DNA from: Ceratotherium simum simum
Lineage: Eukaryota; Chordata; Mammalia; Perissodactyla; Rhinocerotidae
Reading direction: 5' to 3'
Length of the DNA stretch: 64,000 bases
Assembly (NCBI RefSeq): GCF_000283155.1
Contig: NW_004454207.1
Span: forward strand, 3,078,796 to 3,142,795
The position numbers and the translations under genes were made by a program. The notes under the pieces were generated by a model, which saw only the letters and a program-made list of their open reading frames with translations, did no database searches and was not told the DNA's origin. The first letter of the stretch is position 1. Each line of letters opens with the position of its first letter. This document shows positions 22,995-33,278 of this stretch, in pieces.

Positions 22995-24534
22995 CAGAAG
23001 AGGACTCTGAAACTGAGGCAAAATGTTCAAAGGTTCAGAAGAGCCATAGTCTACCCACTCACTCACCCTCCCATGGATTCTGGTGGTCCAAGGGAAAGTG
23101 GAGACAGAAGACACACAGCTGGGGCTTCTCCTAAGCCCCCCGTGGCTCCCCACTCTCCTGAGCATCTCTGAGGACCACCAGGGAGGAGCACTGCCACACA
23201 CCCTGGAACCAGAAGTTGAGAATCCGATTCAGAGCTCCAAAAACTGCACGAAGTAGTGTGGTGTATTGGAACTTGCAACAACAACAACAACAAAAAAAGT
23301 AACTTTTCTTTGGCTCACAAATTAAAGAACATTTGTGTTTATTAAAATGACTCAAACTAATTAATTCAGAGCTATCACTTGGAAATCCTAAGAGGGGAAA
23401 GGTCTGTGTTTGTATTTGAAATTTCAAAACAGTGAAATATTTAAGATGCCAACCCAAAGCTCCAGCAAATCAATATTAGTGACTATTTCAGCAAGGTTGT
23501 ATGATATTTCTTAAGGAAATTGGCATTCAGGGTTTTTTCCCCCCACATTCAGTATTAAATGTAAAAATTGTATATCTAAGCAGTAAATAGTAGAAAATCA
23601 TTCTAGGCTTAATTTGAAATGTGGGTTTAAATGTGAGATAAATGAAGTATGATGTGGCAATCCAGTGCTATTTATTGTGGAAAAAGAAAAATCGACCTTG
23701 GTAGAAAGACTCTTTGGTATTTAAAATGATTGTTAAAATACGAATATGTCATAGACGTTGTACTTGAGTTTTAAATGCTCCAAGGTTAGCTAATTACATC
23801 CCTTCCATTGTTAAAGTCCCCTTGACATTAGAAATGGAAATGTTCTTTTAGTATGATCATCGATTCTTGGGAGGCACCACAGAACAGTTACTTCCAAAAT
23901 GTTCCCTTCTTCTTGGTACACTGTAGAGTCTTTTAAGAACAAAGAGTTATTCTCAATTAAAGCTGGACTGAGCTGTACCAACTGTACTCCAGCATTATTT
24001 CAGAAATTCTGTATTCACTGGGGAGGATGGAACAAAATAATTAGGAGACAGGGCCCAGAGACCCTCAAGGAAAGATATTCTTGCTGTGTTTTACAGCTTT
24101 TTCTTCCCATTTTCTCTTCTATCTTTTGCCATCTCTCCCACCCACTCTTCATGCCAGCAAATAGACAATCCTGGGGAATATGAATATTGTATGCTTACTA
24201 GTTAATTTACTTGGAGTTGATATCCAGGAACCACAAATCTGACCATTCAGGAGTTTCCATCAAATTTTTTGCAGCCTACTAAGAACAGTTGCCCATGAGA
24301 ACTACTGATTCTTCTTCATTTACATACTACATATGACAGGGCATAATGCACCATGTCTTGTTTACACTTAAGCTGCTCTGTATTGGATCAGACAACATTA
24401 CTCACTTTTAAGTTCTGATTTCTGTCTCTTGCACATGGGTATTTAGGCTTACGTAGTTCAATTCAAATGCTCCCTTCCTATACAGACCAGTCTAAGGGGG
24501 CACTACGTGCAACACTACCAGAATATAAGAACAT
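22995..24534. other. Unassigned sequence
   Basis: No element or gene recognised. A short AAC run lies at 23275-23293. Confidence 0.4.
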
Positions 24535-24550
24535 GACACTGACTCTTTCT

Positions 24551-24833
24551 TTTTTTATTTTTTTAATGAAAGCATTTTTTTTTTAAGAAGAAGATTGGCC
24601 CTGAACTAACATCTGTTGCCAATCTTCCTCCTTTTTTCCTTTTTTCTCCCCAAAGCCCCAGTACGTAGCTGTATGTCATAGTTATGCATCCTTCTAGTTG
24701 CTCTATGTGGGACGCCACCTCAGCACGGCTTGATGAGAGGTGAGTAGATCTGCACCCAGGATCCGAACCAGCGAACCCTGGGCCGCTGAAGCAGAACTTG
24801 CTAAGTTAACCTCTACGCCACCTGGCGGGCCCC
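24551..24833 (-). mobile_element. ERE SINE (long-body subfamily), antisense
   Basis: The tail appears first ('gattggccctgaactaacat'), then the longer body ('agctgtatgtcatagttatg'), then the head ending 'ccacctggcgggcccc'. It is flanked by gacactgactctttct (24535-24550) and gacactggctctctttct (24834-24851), a 16-18 bp duplication with small changes. Confidence 0.92.
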
Positions 24834-24879
24834 GACACTGGCTCTCTTTCTTAATGATTGGTTTGAAGTTGAGGAGATT

Positions 24880-25060
24880 CATTAATTCAACATTTATTGA
24901 ATGTCTACTTTGCAACAGGCCATGAGCTAAGCTCTGGGGATTTTTATAAAGGAATGCCTGGTAGCTACAGCATTTTAACATAGATCACATTTTGTGCTCT
25001 ATGCAAATTCATAACCCAGCTGGGAAATAGACACCCAAGCAAGTAAGAGTGTTGGTGATG
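24880..25060 (+). repeat. Ancient mammalian repeat fragment
   Basis: 'attaattcaacatttattga', 'atgtctactttgcaacaggc' and 'gctctggggatttttataaa' follow the same old repeat as 2790-2965. Confidence 0.42.
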
Positions 25061-25124
25061 GCGGTTTGAAAGAAGTGCCCACAAAGAGCCCTGAGGAGGG
25101 AGGGGTGCTGGGGCTGGCCTTTGT

Positions 25125-25800
25125 AGTATTCATACATGAATCTTTTTGTGGGTATTTGTTTTCATTTCTTTTGGGTAATACCTAGGAGTGAAATAGCTGG
25201 GTCAAGGGGTAATTTTATTAGAAACTGCCAAACTGTTTTCCACAAGGCTGCACCATGTTGCATTCCCACCAGCATTTGCTCAACAATCTCAACAACACTT
25301 GATATTGTCAGACTTTAAAATTTTACCCATTCCCCTGTGTATAGTGGTGTCTCATTGTGGTTTTAATTTACATTTTCCTAATAACTAATAATGTTGAGGA
25401 TCTTTTCATGTGATTATTGGCTGTTTGTTTACCTTCTTTGGAGAAATATCTATTCAAATCCTGGCCCAGCNNNNNNNNNNNNNNNNNNNNNNNNNNNNNN
25501 NNNNNNNNNNNNNNNNNNNNNNNNNNNNNNNNNNNNNNNNNNNNNNNNNNNNNNNNNNNNNNNNNNNNNNNNNNNNNNNNNNNNNNNNNNNNNNNNNNNN
25601 NNNNNNNNNNNNNNNNNNNNNNNNNNNNNNNNNNNTGTTCATATCTTTTGTCCATTTTTAAACTGGGTTTTTGTCCTCTTTTATTGATTTGGAGAAATTC
25701 TTTATGTATTCTGGTAACAAATCCTTTGTTGGATATATGTATTGCAAGTATCTTCTCCCTGAAATGAATATTCTTTTGTACTTGATAAAGAAACTTCAGG
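25125..25800 (-). pseudogene. LINE-1 ORF2 fragment, antisense, interrupted by an assembly gap
   Basis: On the minus strand the right part encodes FREKILAIHISNKGFVTRIH followed by KEFLQINKRGQKPSLKM. The left part, after the gap, encodes QDLNRYFSKEGKQTANNHMK then RSSTLLVIRKM. Both belong to L1 ORF2 downstream of the reverse transcriptase. Frames are broken and both ends are truncated. The apparent 191-codon frame spans the run of N and is an artefact. See the finding on the gap, because the sequences on its two sides seem to cover the same ORF2 position. Confidence 0.82.
25471..25635. other. Assembly gap (165 N)
   Basis: All 165 bases are N. The unround length suggests an estimated, not arbitrary, gap. 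Confidence 0.99.
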
Positions 25801-26109
25801 ATTCCATTTTGGGCAAGCATTGTTCGAAAGGATAGAGTGAATTCTATAGATTTTGCTGTACTATCTGACTGCCCCAACATGCCTATGTAGGCCAAAAATG
25901 AAATGAAAGTCTGATGTGTAATAAGATATTGAGTTTTAATCATGTGCTTGGTGGCTATTCAGTCATGTACATAGTAAGTGTTGAACACATATTTGTTGAA
26001 AAAACTAATAATTGGGAAGAAAGGTGCTTTTTTAAAATGAAAATTACTTTAAACTAAGCCCCCTAAGTGGAATGTACCATCAGAGAAGACACATACTTGA
26101 AATTATTTT

Positions 26110-26215
26110 TCAATTAAATCACTCATTTGTTCATTCAATAAGTAATTGAGGGCCTGCTAAGTGTAGGGTACTTTTGTTAAACTCTGTAGGGGATATAAAG
26201 AAACAAAAACAATGC
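26110..26215 (+). repeat. Ancient mammalian repeat fragment
   Basis: 'catttgttcattcaataagt', 'aattgagggcctgctaagtg' and 'aggggatataaag' match the old repeat also seen at 2790-2965 and 49945-50470. Confidence 0.42.
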
Positions 26216-26303
26216 TTTTCTTTGAATAGCAACTCACGATTCATAACACGCCCTCAGAAATTGTATTTGAACTTGAAAACTGGCTTCTCAAATTCTGCAT
26301 TGC

Positions 26304-26304
<1 letters not shown>

Positions 26305-26342
<38 letters not shown>

Positions 26343-26345
26343 TTT
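26305..26345. repeat. (ATTT)n microsatellite
   Basis: About ten tandem ATTT units. It starts inside the left target duplication of the adjacent antisense ERE and occupies the place of its T tail. Confidence 0.95.
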
Positions 26346-26346
26346 T

Positions 26347-26584
26347 TGTGAGGAGGTCAGCCCTGTGCTAACATCTGCCAATCCTCCTCTTTTTTTTTTT
26401 TTGCTGAGGAAGACGGCCCTGGGCTAACATCTGTGCCCATCTTCCTCCACTTTATATGGGACGCCGCCACAGCATGGCTTGCCAAGCAGTGCGTCAGTGC
26501 GCGCCCGGGATCCAAACCAGCGAACCCCGGGCCGCCGCAGCGGAGCGCGCGCACTTAACCACTTGCGCCACTGGGACGGCCCCG
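26347..26584 (-). mobile_element. ERE SINE, antisense
   Basis: A near-complete, GC-rich ERE with clean A-box and B-box-like head (minus reading of about 26500-26580). The duplication gcattgcttatttatt occurs at 26297-26312 and 26585-26600. Its good preservation suggests a younger copy. Open frames on both strands across it (for example 26357-26554) are by-products. Confidence 0.94.
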
Positions 26585-26754
26585 GCATTGCTTATTTATT
26601 AATTCAAGCAAATATCATGTACCTACTATGCGTCAGAGCAAAAGTTTTGGAACACGATGGACAGTAAATAATAAACACGTGAATGGTGGAATTGTACTGA
26701 AACCATAATCTCTCCATCCCACCAGCAGCATTAACCACCTGCCTCCACGATACT

Positions 26755-27010
26755 TGTGAACTTTGGACAAACTTCTTTGTTTGCTTTAATTTTACTTATT
26801 TTTGAAAAATAAGTAATACCTTCACATGGTTCAAAAATCAAAATGGTATGAAAAAGTATACATTGAGAAGTCTTACTCACATCCAGGGGTTGGTCTGCCC
26901 CATCTTCCATCCCATTGTCTCACTCCTTTTATTAGTTTCTTGTGTATCCTTCCAATGTTTCTTTATGGAAATATGCACAAATACCAATAAATGTCCTTAT
27001 TTCTCCCTCA
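26755..27010 (-). mobile_element. LINE-1 (old subfamily) 3' UTR-like, antisense
   Basis: 'cacatggttcaaaaatcaaa', 'ggtatgaaaaagtatacatt' and 'agtttcttgtgtatccttcc' are familiar from antisense 3' regions of old L1M-type elements. Confidence 0.6.
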
Positions 27011-27049
27011 TTCTCACATGAGCGTTGACATGTTACATACCGTTATATA

Positions 27050-27595
27050 AATGCATGAAGGATGGCTCCTGCATATTGGCCCCTGTGTTGTTTACTTCTC
27101 CGTGGCAGACTAGGACCGTTAGCTCAAAGCACACCAGTGCCAAACTCAAATTCTACACAACCAATGCCTTAAATATAGCTCAAATAAGCATATTTTTAGC
27201 CATTGAGAAACTTTCTGCTTTGCATACCTGGTGAAGCTGCACCCAACATTTGCTAGCCGTAGGCAACACAAACCTTGGGGACACAAAAGACCCCAAGATG
27301 CTGCTGCCCATTGTAGGTCTCTGACCCAGGGACTCCCCACCTTGCTGCTATACAGCATCATGAGCCCTCTCTCCAATCCCCCTCTCTCCCAGAGTTCCCT
27401 TTCCCTCTTTCCTTTCTGAGGAGTGGCCCCATTCTCCCATCTCTGGAAGCTCCCCTGCTCTCAGGGACTTCCCCTCTCATGCAACATGTCCAAGCCCTGC
27501 CCAGACAAAGCTCGTTATGTGCCATTGACTGTCATCTCACAGTCTCGTCTTTTCCTTTATCAGCCCTGAAATCCTCAATCTCACCACACATTCTC
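27050..27595. other. Unassigned segment between two L1 pieces
   Basis: This GC-richer block separates two antisense L1 parts and may be an insertion. It holds short open frames on both strands, including 27231-27419 (plus) and 27146-27376 (minus). I could not assign it. Confidence 0.3.
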
Positions 27596-27599
27596 TGCA

Positions 27600-27965
27600 T
27601 TTTCATCTGCTTTTTTTAAATAATATATTCTGAGCAAAGCACCCTCATTCTTTTAGACAGCTCCATAGTACTCCATTGTGTAGATGGGCCAAAGTGTATT
27701 TACCCAGGCCCTATTGAAGGACACTTGGATTCTTTCCAGTCTTTTGCTATTACAATAACGCTGCAATGTATAACCTTATACATTCATCATTTTGTTCATG
27801 TGCAGGCAGATCTACAGGATAAATTCCCAGAAGTTGGATTGCTGGGTCAAAGGGTAAACACATCTGTATTTTTTAAAAACATTGCCAAGTTGCTCCACTT
27901 AGCAAGCACACATGAGAGAGTCTGTTTTCCCACAGCCTCACCCTTTACCAATCTGGTAAGTAGAA
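27600..27965 (-). mobile_element. LINE-1 fragment, antisense
   Basis: 'tccatagtactccattgtgt', 'cttttgctattacaataacg', 'cccagaagttggattgctgg' and 'gtcaaagggtaaacacat' are the antisense of the end of L1 ORF2, as also at 59570-59740. Confidence 0.78.
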
Positions 27966-28024
27966 GGCAACAAACGTCTAACCTTGCATTTCTCACACTG
28001 TAAATACTCTTAACATGCTACTTG

Positions 28025-28125
28025 TTAACATGTCTGCCTCTGCCTCTGGATTGTGACACCCTTGAAGTCTGGGGCCATTTCTTACTCATCTTTGTGTCTT
28101 GTTGCTTAGCTAGCAAAATTCCTTG
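28025..28125 (+). repeat. LINE-2 3' end fragment (weak)
   Basis: 'ggattgtgacacccttgaag' and 'gccatttcttactcatcttt' followed by 'gtgtcttg' resemble the 'gagggcagggacc...ttgtatccc' part of L2. Confidence 0.42.
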
Positions 28126-28261
28126 TAGAGGAACTTCCTCCACCTCCCCACTTCTCCAAAAAACATATTTACTGAGTTGAATTAATCACCACTTCAGCCT
28201 AGAGAGGCCCCTCCCTCAGTCCTTTCCATTGTGGTATATGCTGCTTTACTTTCATATTCTT

Positions 28262-28504
28262 TTGTGTGTGTGTGTGAGGAAGATCGGCCCTGAGCTAACA
28301 TCTGCCAATCCTCCTTTGTTTTGCTGAGGAAGACTGGCCCTGGGCTAACACCCATGCCCATCTTCCTCCACTTTATATGGGACGCCGCCACAGCATGGCT
28401 TGCCAAGCGGTGCGTTGGTGCGTGCCCGGGATCCAAACCGGCGAACCCCAGGCCACTGCAGCGGAGCGTGCGCACTTAACGGCCTGCACCACTGGGCCGG
28501 CCCC
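28262..28504 (-). mobile_element. ERE SINE, antisense
   Basis: A well-preserved ERE between copies of tactttcatattctt (28247-28261, 28505-28519), a perfect 15-bp duplication. Its T-rich end has become a short TG run. Confidence 0.94.
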
Positions 28505-28559
28505 TACTTTCATATTCTTACCAATATTCTCTGGAGGCTGGGCCTGCTTGGCCCACCCA

Positions 28560-29080
28560 CAGCGGTAGGCCAGAATTCCTTGAGAATGAACACACCGATC
28601 GGCACCCAGCAGCCCTCAACCAATACCTGAAGAGAGATGGTGTTGAAATAGCCTAGAAAGCTCATCCCTTGGGGACATACCTCCGAGGCACGTGGTGGTC
28701 TACACTGAGAGATCCTCGTGGGATGAAGCTCCTGTTGCCCACAGTGAGAAGTGGCTTGATCACACACCTTTTATTGTCTTCCCTGCCTCTCCCTCCCTTC
28801 CCCTCTCCCTCACTTCCCCACTGCCTTATTGGAGTTTCCTTGAATCACTTCCCAAATACACAACTTGCACTTTCTCAGGGTCTTTTTATGGGGGAACCAA
28901 AACAAAGACAGTAGCCTTTTCCAAATGAAGAAACCAGTGCGCTGAGAAAATAAGTGAAGAGCTCATGGCACAGCTGGTGAGTGATGAAGCCACATCCTCT
29001 GGCTCTAGAAACGTGGCTTTTAGAACATGGAGTTTGTCTTCATGAGCGATAAAAACAACCGTTGAGACATGGAAGAACGG
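28560..29080. other. Unassigned sequence
   Basis: Nothing recognised. Short open frames at 28510-28767 (minus) and 28669-28928 (plus) have no domain. Confidence 0.4.
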
Positions 29081-29082
29081 TA

Positions 29083-29150
29083 AAGAAGAAGAAGAGGAGG
29101 GCGGGAGGGGGAGGAGGAGGAGGAGAAGAATAAATCTATCTATCTAATCT
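29083..29150. repeat. Purine-rich GAA/GGA simple repeat and short TATC run
   Basis: AAG and GGA triplets dominate 29083-29130, followed by three ATCT units. Confidence 0.9.
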
Positions 29151-29209
29151 CAGAGACAGCACAAGGCTACATAAAACGAATGGCAAATAAACGAAACAGT
29201 TTTCACGTT

Positions 29210-29420
29210 CAGTCCTTACTATGTGCCAGGCGTTGTTTCAGGGGCTTTTTGTGTGTTAATTCATTTAACACAAAACCCTGTAAAGCAGGTGCATTATTAT
29301 CATTGCCCCCCGTTCACGCAGGAAGAAAATAAGACACAGAGAGTTTATGTAACTTGTCAAAGGTCGCACTTGCCCAGGTTTGACTCCTGGATTTGTGCCC
29401 ATAACCATTAAACTACACTG
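29210..29420 (+). repeat. MIR SINE
   Basis: The order 'ccttactatgtgccaggcgt', 'taattcatttaacac', 'gtaaagcaggtgcattatta', 'gaaaataagacacagagagt' and 'gtaacttgtcaaaggtcgca' is a nearly full MIR. Confidence 0.82.
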
Positions 29421-29544
29421 CCTCTGGGGAAGCGCAGAGAAATTCTAGAAGCGACAGATGACTGCTGGCTTTTGGCAGCAGGGGTCTTGAAAAGAGAACA
29501 TGGGATTATGCCTAATTAAGGACTAATTCTTCCTAGGGCCATCA

Positions 29545-29960
29545 AAGAACTCATTCCTGTCAGCTTGGATATTTGCAGGGGCAGAAACGAAATACCCAAG
29601 TAAAAATGACTTAAACAACAGGGGTTTACTAATCTCACAAAATACGAGATCTGGAGGCAGGAGGATCCAAACTTGTTCAAGTCAGAAGTTAAATGACATC
29701 AAAGCAGCAGTGACTCACATATTCATTCTTTATTTTCCACCCAATGCCAGCTTCTTTGTGGTTCTCTTGGTTCTCCATCATGGTCTTCCGAAGGTTGCCT
29801 CAATTCCAAGTAGCAAGTATTATTAGAAAGGGAGGGAGGAAATTTATCCCAGAATCCCCCAGAAGACATCCCCTTTGGCTCTATTGGCCAGGATTGGGTC
29901 ACATGATCTAGACGCAGGGGAAGCTGGGAAAGTAAGTCTCTGGCATTCTCTGTCTCCATT
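29545..29960 (+). repeat. Unclassified ancient repeat
   Basis: Phrases such as 'acaggggtttactaatctca' and 'attggccaggattgggtcac' recall a common old mammalian repeat that also seems present at 42240-42735. The family name is not certain. Confidence 0.4.
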
Positions 29961-30479
29961 GTGGAAGGCAAGTTTGGCTGGAGAAAAAAAAAAGTGAACA
30001 GAGACTGGCAGGAGAAGGCAACTAATCATGATGCCATAGCACTTAAATCCCACGTTGAAGCATTCTTTTCTGGCTATGCTGAAATTTGGAAAAGCCAGAA
30101 CCCAACTGCTTTGCAAAGACAGTCGTGGGAAAACAATTTGAGAGGGTGCTCAGGGTGAGGGCCAGAGATGGCGCCATCTGATGATGTCATATTTCAGGGC
30201 AGGACATCAGACAGGCCAGAAACCAGGACCTGAACCAGTCAGTCGTGTTCCGAACAGGGAGGCGCCACGTTGACCATATTTAAGAGGCCTCAGAGACTGG
30301 CTACCAAATCCAGACAGAGCCAGGAGAAGTGGGATTGCTGAACTCAGCCAATCAATGGATGTTCGGTGAGTGTTTACTCTGCTTAGGGCGGTGTATTAAG
30401 CACTGCGGGGGAGGAGAGATGCTAAGATATCACATGTGCATCCTGACCTCAAGAAAGACATAAAAACCTAATAATAATA

Positions 30480-30665
30480 GTCAACATGAACTGAGCACTT
30501 ACTACCTGCCAAGCCTGTTTAAAGCCATTTACATTGTTCTAGACACTAAAATGTACATTTAATCCTCACAGTATCCCTATGAGATAGGTTATATTTGTTA
30601 GGCCCATTTACCAATATGGAAACTGAGACCAAGAAATGGAGGCACGGAGAGTTTAAGTAATCTTG
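30480..30665 (+). repeat. MIR SINE
   Basis: 'tgagcacttactacctgcca', 'taatcctcacagtatcccta', 'tgagatagg' and 'ggaaactgagaccaagaaat' followed by 'ggaggcacggagagtttaag' are clear MIR core features. Confidence 0.85.
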
Positions 30666-30669
30666 ACAT

Positions 30670-31240
30670 TAAGGTACTCAATATTTGTTGAATAATTTTA
30701 TAAAGTAAAAGCCCAATAAAGAATTGAAGACAGTGGCTGTAAACTCTCTCAAAAAAGTCTGGGTATAATAAATATGATATGGCTCTATAAAGATCGGGGC
30801 ACACGTTCACATTGACTTTTTAAGACAGGGTGCGGCTCAGCCCAATACAGGTAGGCAGAGAAATCAACAACCAGGGTGATACGACAGACAGGGTCCTCCC
30901 AGTTTCTGTGACTGTTACGAGGAGCTACAAAGACAGAGCCTGGTTCCCTGGTTAGAGGGAACCTGGAAGGTCATTGTATGCAAGTGGACAGTTTCACCTG
31001 ATTCAGGGAGCCAGGCCAGTAGCCAGGAGGCCAGAGAGACTTTCAAAACGTTGAAGAGTATAGCAAAGCCTGCTGCCCAGGCTCCAAAGACAATTCCCAG
31101 AAACCCCACTTGACAGAACATGAAGATCCAAAGTGGCTTCCAGAGCTGCTGAGAGGCCTCAGCCTTTAGATTTATAGCTGCAGATGAGTTCAAAATGGAA
31201 GCACCACATAGACTGTCCCAGCAACATTTAACCTTTTTCT
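30670..31240. other. Unassigned sequence
   Basis: A 131-codon minus-strand frame (30915-31310) crosses this stretch and runs into the DNA element at 31246-31358. It contains a hydrophobic run but no recognised domain, and part of it is transposon, so it is not called as a gene. Confidence 0.35.
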
Positions 31241-31245
31241 CCAGA

Positions 31246-31358
31246 TTTAGGGTGACCAGTTCTTCCCGGCTTGCCTGGGTCTCTCCCTGTTTCAGCACTG
31301 AAAGTTCCACACACTGGGAAACCTCTCAGTCCTGGGCAAACCCAAATGGTTGATCATC
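31246..31358. mobile_element. Small hAT-like element
   Basis: It begins agggtgaccagttcttcccg and ends in the inverted counterpart 'tggttgatcatcct', with 'tttcagcactgaaagtt' and 'ctgggaaacctctcagtcct' inside. This is a familiar short mammalian DNA-transposon repeat with pairing ends. Confidence 0.58.
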
Positions 31359-31589
31359 CTACAAATGATGGACATACCCAACCTAGGTTGCCTGACAACC
31401 CAATTGTTGGATAATGGAGAAGGAAAAGTTAGAGAGAGAGAGATTTGAGAGAGGAAATTTGCTCCTCTCTCAATAATAAATTCCCATAACAAAACCCACT
31501 GAAGTCAGAATAAAAGAGTTCATAAACATTGGGCTTCTTAAAATCAGGAGATCCTCAGCTCGCTGATGTTATAGCATTAAGCTGTCCAA

Positions 31590-32045
31590 AATAGTAGCTA
31601 CTAGCTACATGTGGCTACTGAGCATTTGAAATGTTCAAGGCCAAATTGAGATATGCTGGGAAAAAAATCAAGTGATAAACAACCACTTGATTCGAAGACT
31701 TGCTACAAAAAAAAGAATAGAATGTAAAGTCTCTCATTAATATGCTTTATATTTATTACATATTGAAATGATAATATTCTGGATATATTGGATTAAATAA
31801 AATATATTATTAAAATTAATTTCACCTATTAATTTTTCCTTTTTTGTGTGTGTGGAAGATCAGCCCTGAGCTAACATCCATGCCAATCCTCCTCTTTTTG
31901 CTGAGGAAGACTGCAACTGATCGCACACACTTAACCTCTACACCATGGGGCTGGCCCCAATTTTTTCTTCTTTTAATGTGGCTATTAAAAATTTTAAATT
32001 ACACATATGGCTCACATTATATTCCTGTTGGACAATGCTCTTTCA
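31590..32045 (-). mobile_element. Old DNA-type repeat E (copy 1), split by an ERE
   Basis: 'gctacatgtggctactgagc', 'atttgaaatgttcaaggcca', 'ttcacctattaattt' on the left and 'aatgtggctattaaaaattt', 'attcctgttggacaatgctc' on the right match the element at 48940-49905 in opposite orientation. The name is not certain. It is a common noncoding mammalian repeat. Confidence 0.68.
31841..31958 (-). mobile_element. Internally deleted ERE SINE, antisense
   Basis: Only the tail ('gatcagccctgagctaacat', 'gctgaggaagactg') and the head end ('ttaacctctacaccatgggg') remain, and the middle is missing. T-rich, similar flanks (aatttttcctttttt and aattttttcttctttt) look like a decayed duplication. Confidence 0.85.
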
Positions 32046-32049
32046 ACAA

Positions 32050-32700
32050 GATAATTCTGGGGAGAATGTCTCTATTAAGAGAGATTCTCTTTGTTTATTT
32101 GCTATTGTTTGCAAAGCCAAGTTAAACATTAATTAGTTCAAATTATGCAAATCATGCAAAGGCCTCAGAGGAGGTTTGCAATGGGGACTACATCGCCTTG
32201 TGGGCGTTGCCTTGAAGCTGTTGAAGGCAGAAATGCTGCCCAGAACACACTCATGCTTTCTTGTGACCAGTGATTCCAGGCCAAGCTACAGCGCCTATAA
32301 AAATAATGCTGATGAGTTCATTGTTCTGAACTTATGGCCAAATGGGCTGCTGGCTCTTTTCCTATAGTTTGAATCTTTTATGACCGGGAGATACAAAACA
32401 CATTTTTAAAAGCAGTAACTAATGCAATCCAAGTCATTTTTTTAAAACTTTTGGGTATTGAGCAATTTTTGGCTCTCCAAAGATAGTAATGATGATAATG
32501 CCTTTTGTTTGTATAAATTTTTATATTTTTAAAGTTCTGTACAGTTTTTTTTTTTGTTATTTCCATCTGAATGTGACAGTGTATCCCCATGAGGCAGTCT
32601 GAGCTGTTGTTTTGTGCACATTTTATGGGTGAGAAGCTGTCCTAAGTCTTCTTAATCCTGTTTAGTGCTCTTTTGGCTACACCCAGTGGTGTGATGGAGC
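32050..32700. other. Unassigned AT-rich sequence
   Basis: No element or gene recognised. Confidence 0.4.
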
Positions 32701-32703
32701 CAC

Positions 32704-32750
32704 ATCCTACCCACTCCTGAGAGCCAGATCCTACCCACTCCTGAGAGCCA
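32704..32750 (+). repeat. Two-copy 24-bp tandem duplication
   Basis: The unit 'atcctacccactcctgagag' + 'ccag' occurs twice head to tail with no difference over the 23 bases compared, so it is a recent duplication. Confidence 0.95.
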
Positions 32751-33189
32751 ATCAGGCACGTCTCTTCACAACTCAGTATTCACGTTGGTCGCTTGTGAGT
32801 ATTTAACCACTGCAATGGGCAAATGCTACAAGTCAGGTTTGTTTATTTTGTTGTTTTATTTTTTTCTGGAGAGCTGGTTATTAAACAGTTAATAGCACAC
32901 CACTAAGTACACCTCCAAGAATGAGAGAACTTCAGGATTAGAACATGTTTTAGAAAACAGGAGCAGATACACAAATTCTCTGGGTTCAAGAACTGAATTC
33001 TACAGATATAAGATTCTTTTAAAGTGAAAAGGGTCATGCTAATTTCTTGAACTTTGTACATTGTAAGAAAATGATGATGCTACTTCTTTACCCAGATAAG
33101 GCAAGGCCAAAATCATCTAAACCTGAGCCAGCACCCCTTCAGGAAAGATGGAAATCACCCTCCCAACTCTAACTCAATTGTGTGCTTCT

Positions 33190-33250
33190 GTCTTTCTGTT
33201 GTTTCTTTCTCTCTCTCCTTCTTTCTCCCTTTCTATCCCTCTTTCTATTT
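33190..33250. repeat. Pyrimidine-rich simple repeat
   Basis: Interrupted TTTC/TCTC units on the plus strand. Confidence 0.8.
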
Positions 33251-33278
33251 ATCTTTTTCTGCCTTTGTGTGTGTGTCT

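Noticed and set aside
25368..25943. 191-codon open frame, the longest in the window
   Set aside because: It runs through 165 N, and the readable parts are L1 ORF2.
30915..31310. 131-codon minus frame with a hydrophobic stretch, possible membrane protein
   Set aside because: Its start lies inside a small hAT-like element (31246-31358) and nothing in the rest is recognised.
32704..32750. Start of a CRISPR-like or satellite array
   Set aside because: Only two abutting copies without spacers in a mammalian genome: a simple tandem duplication.
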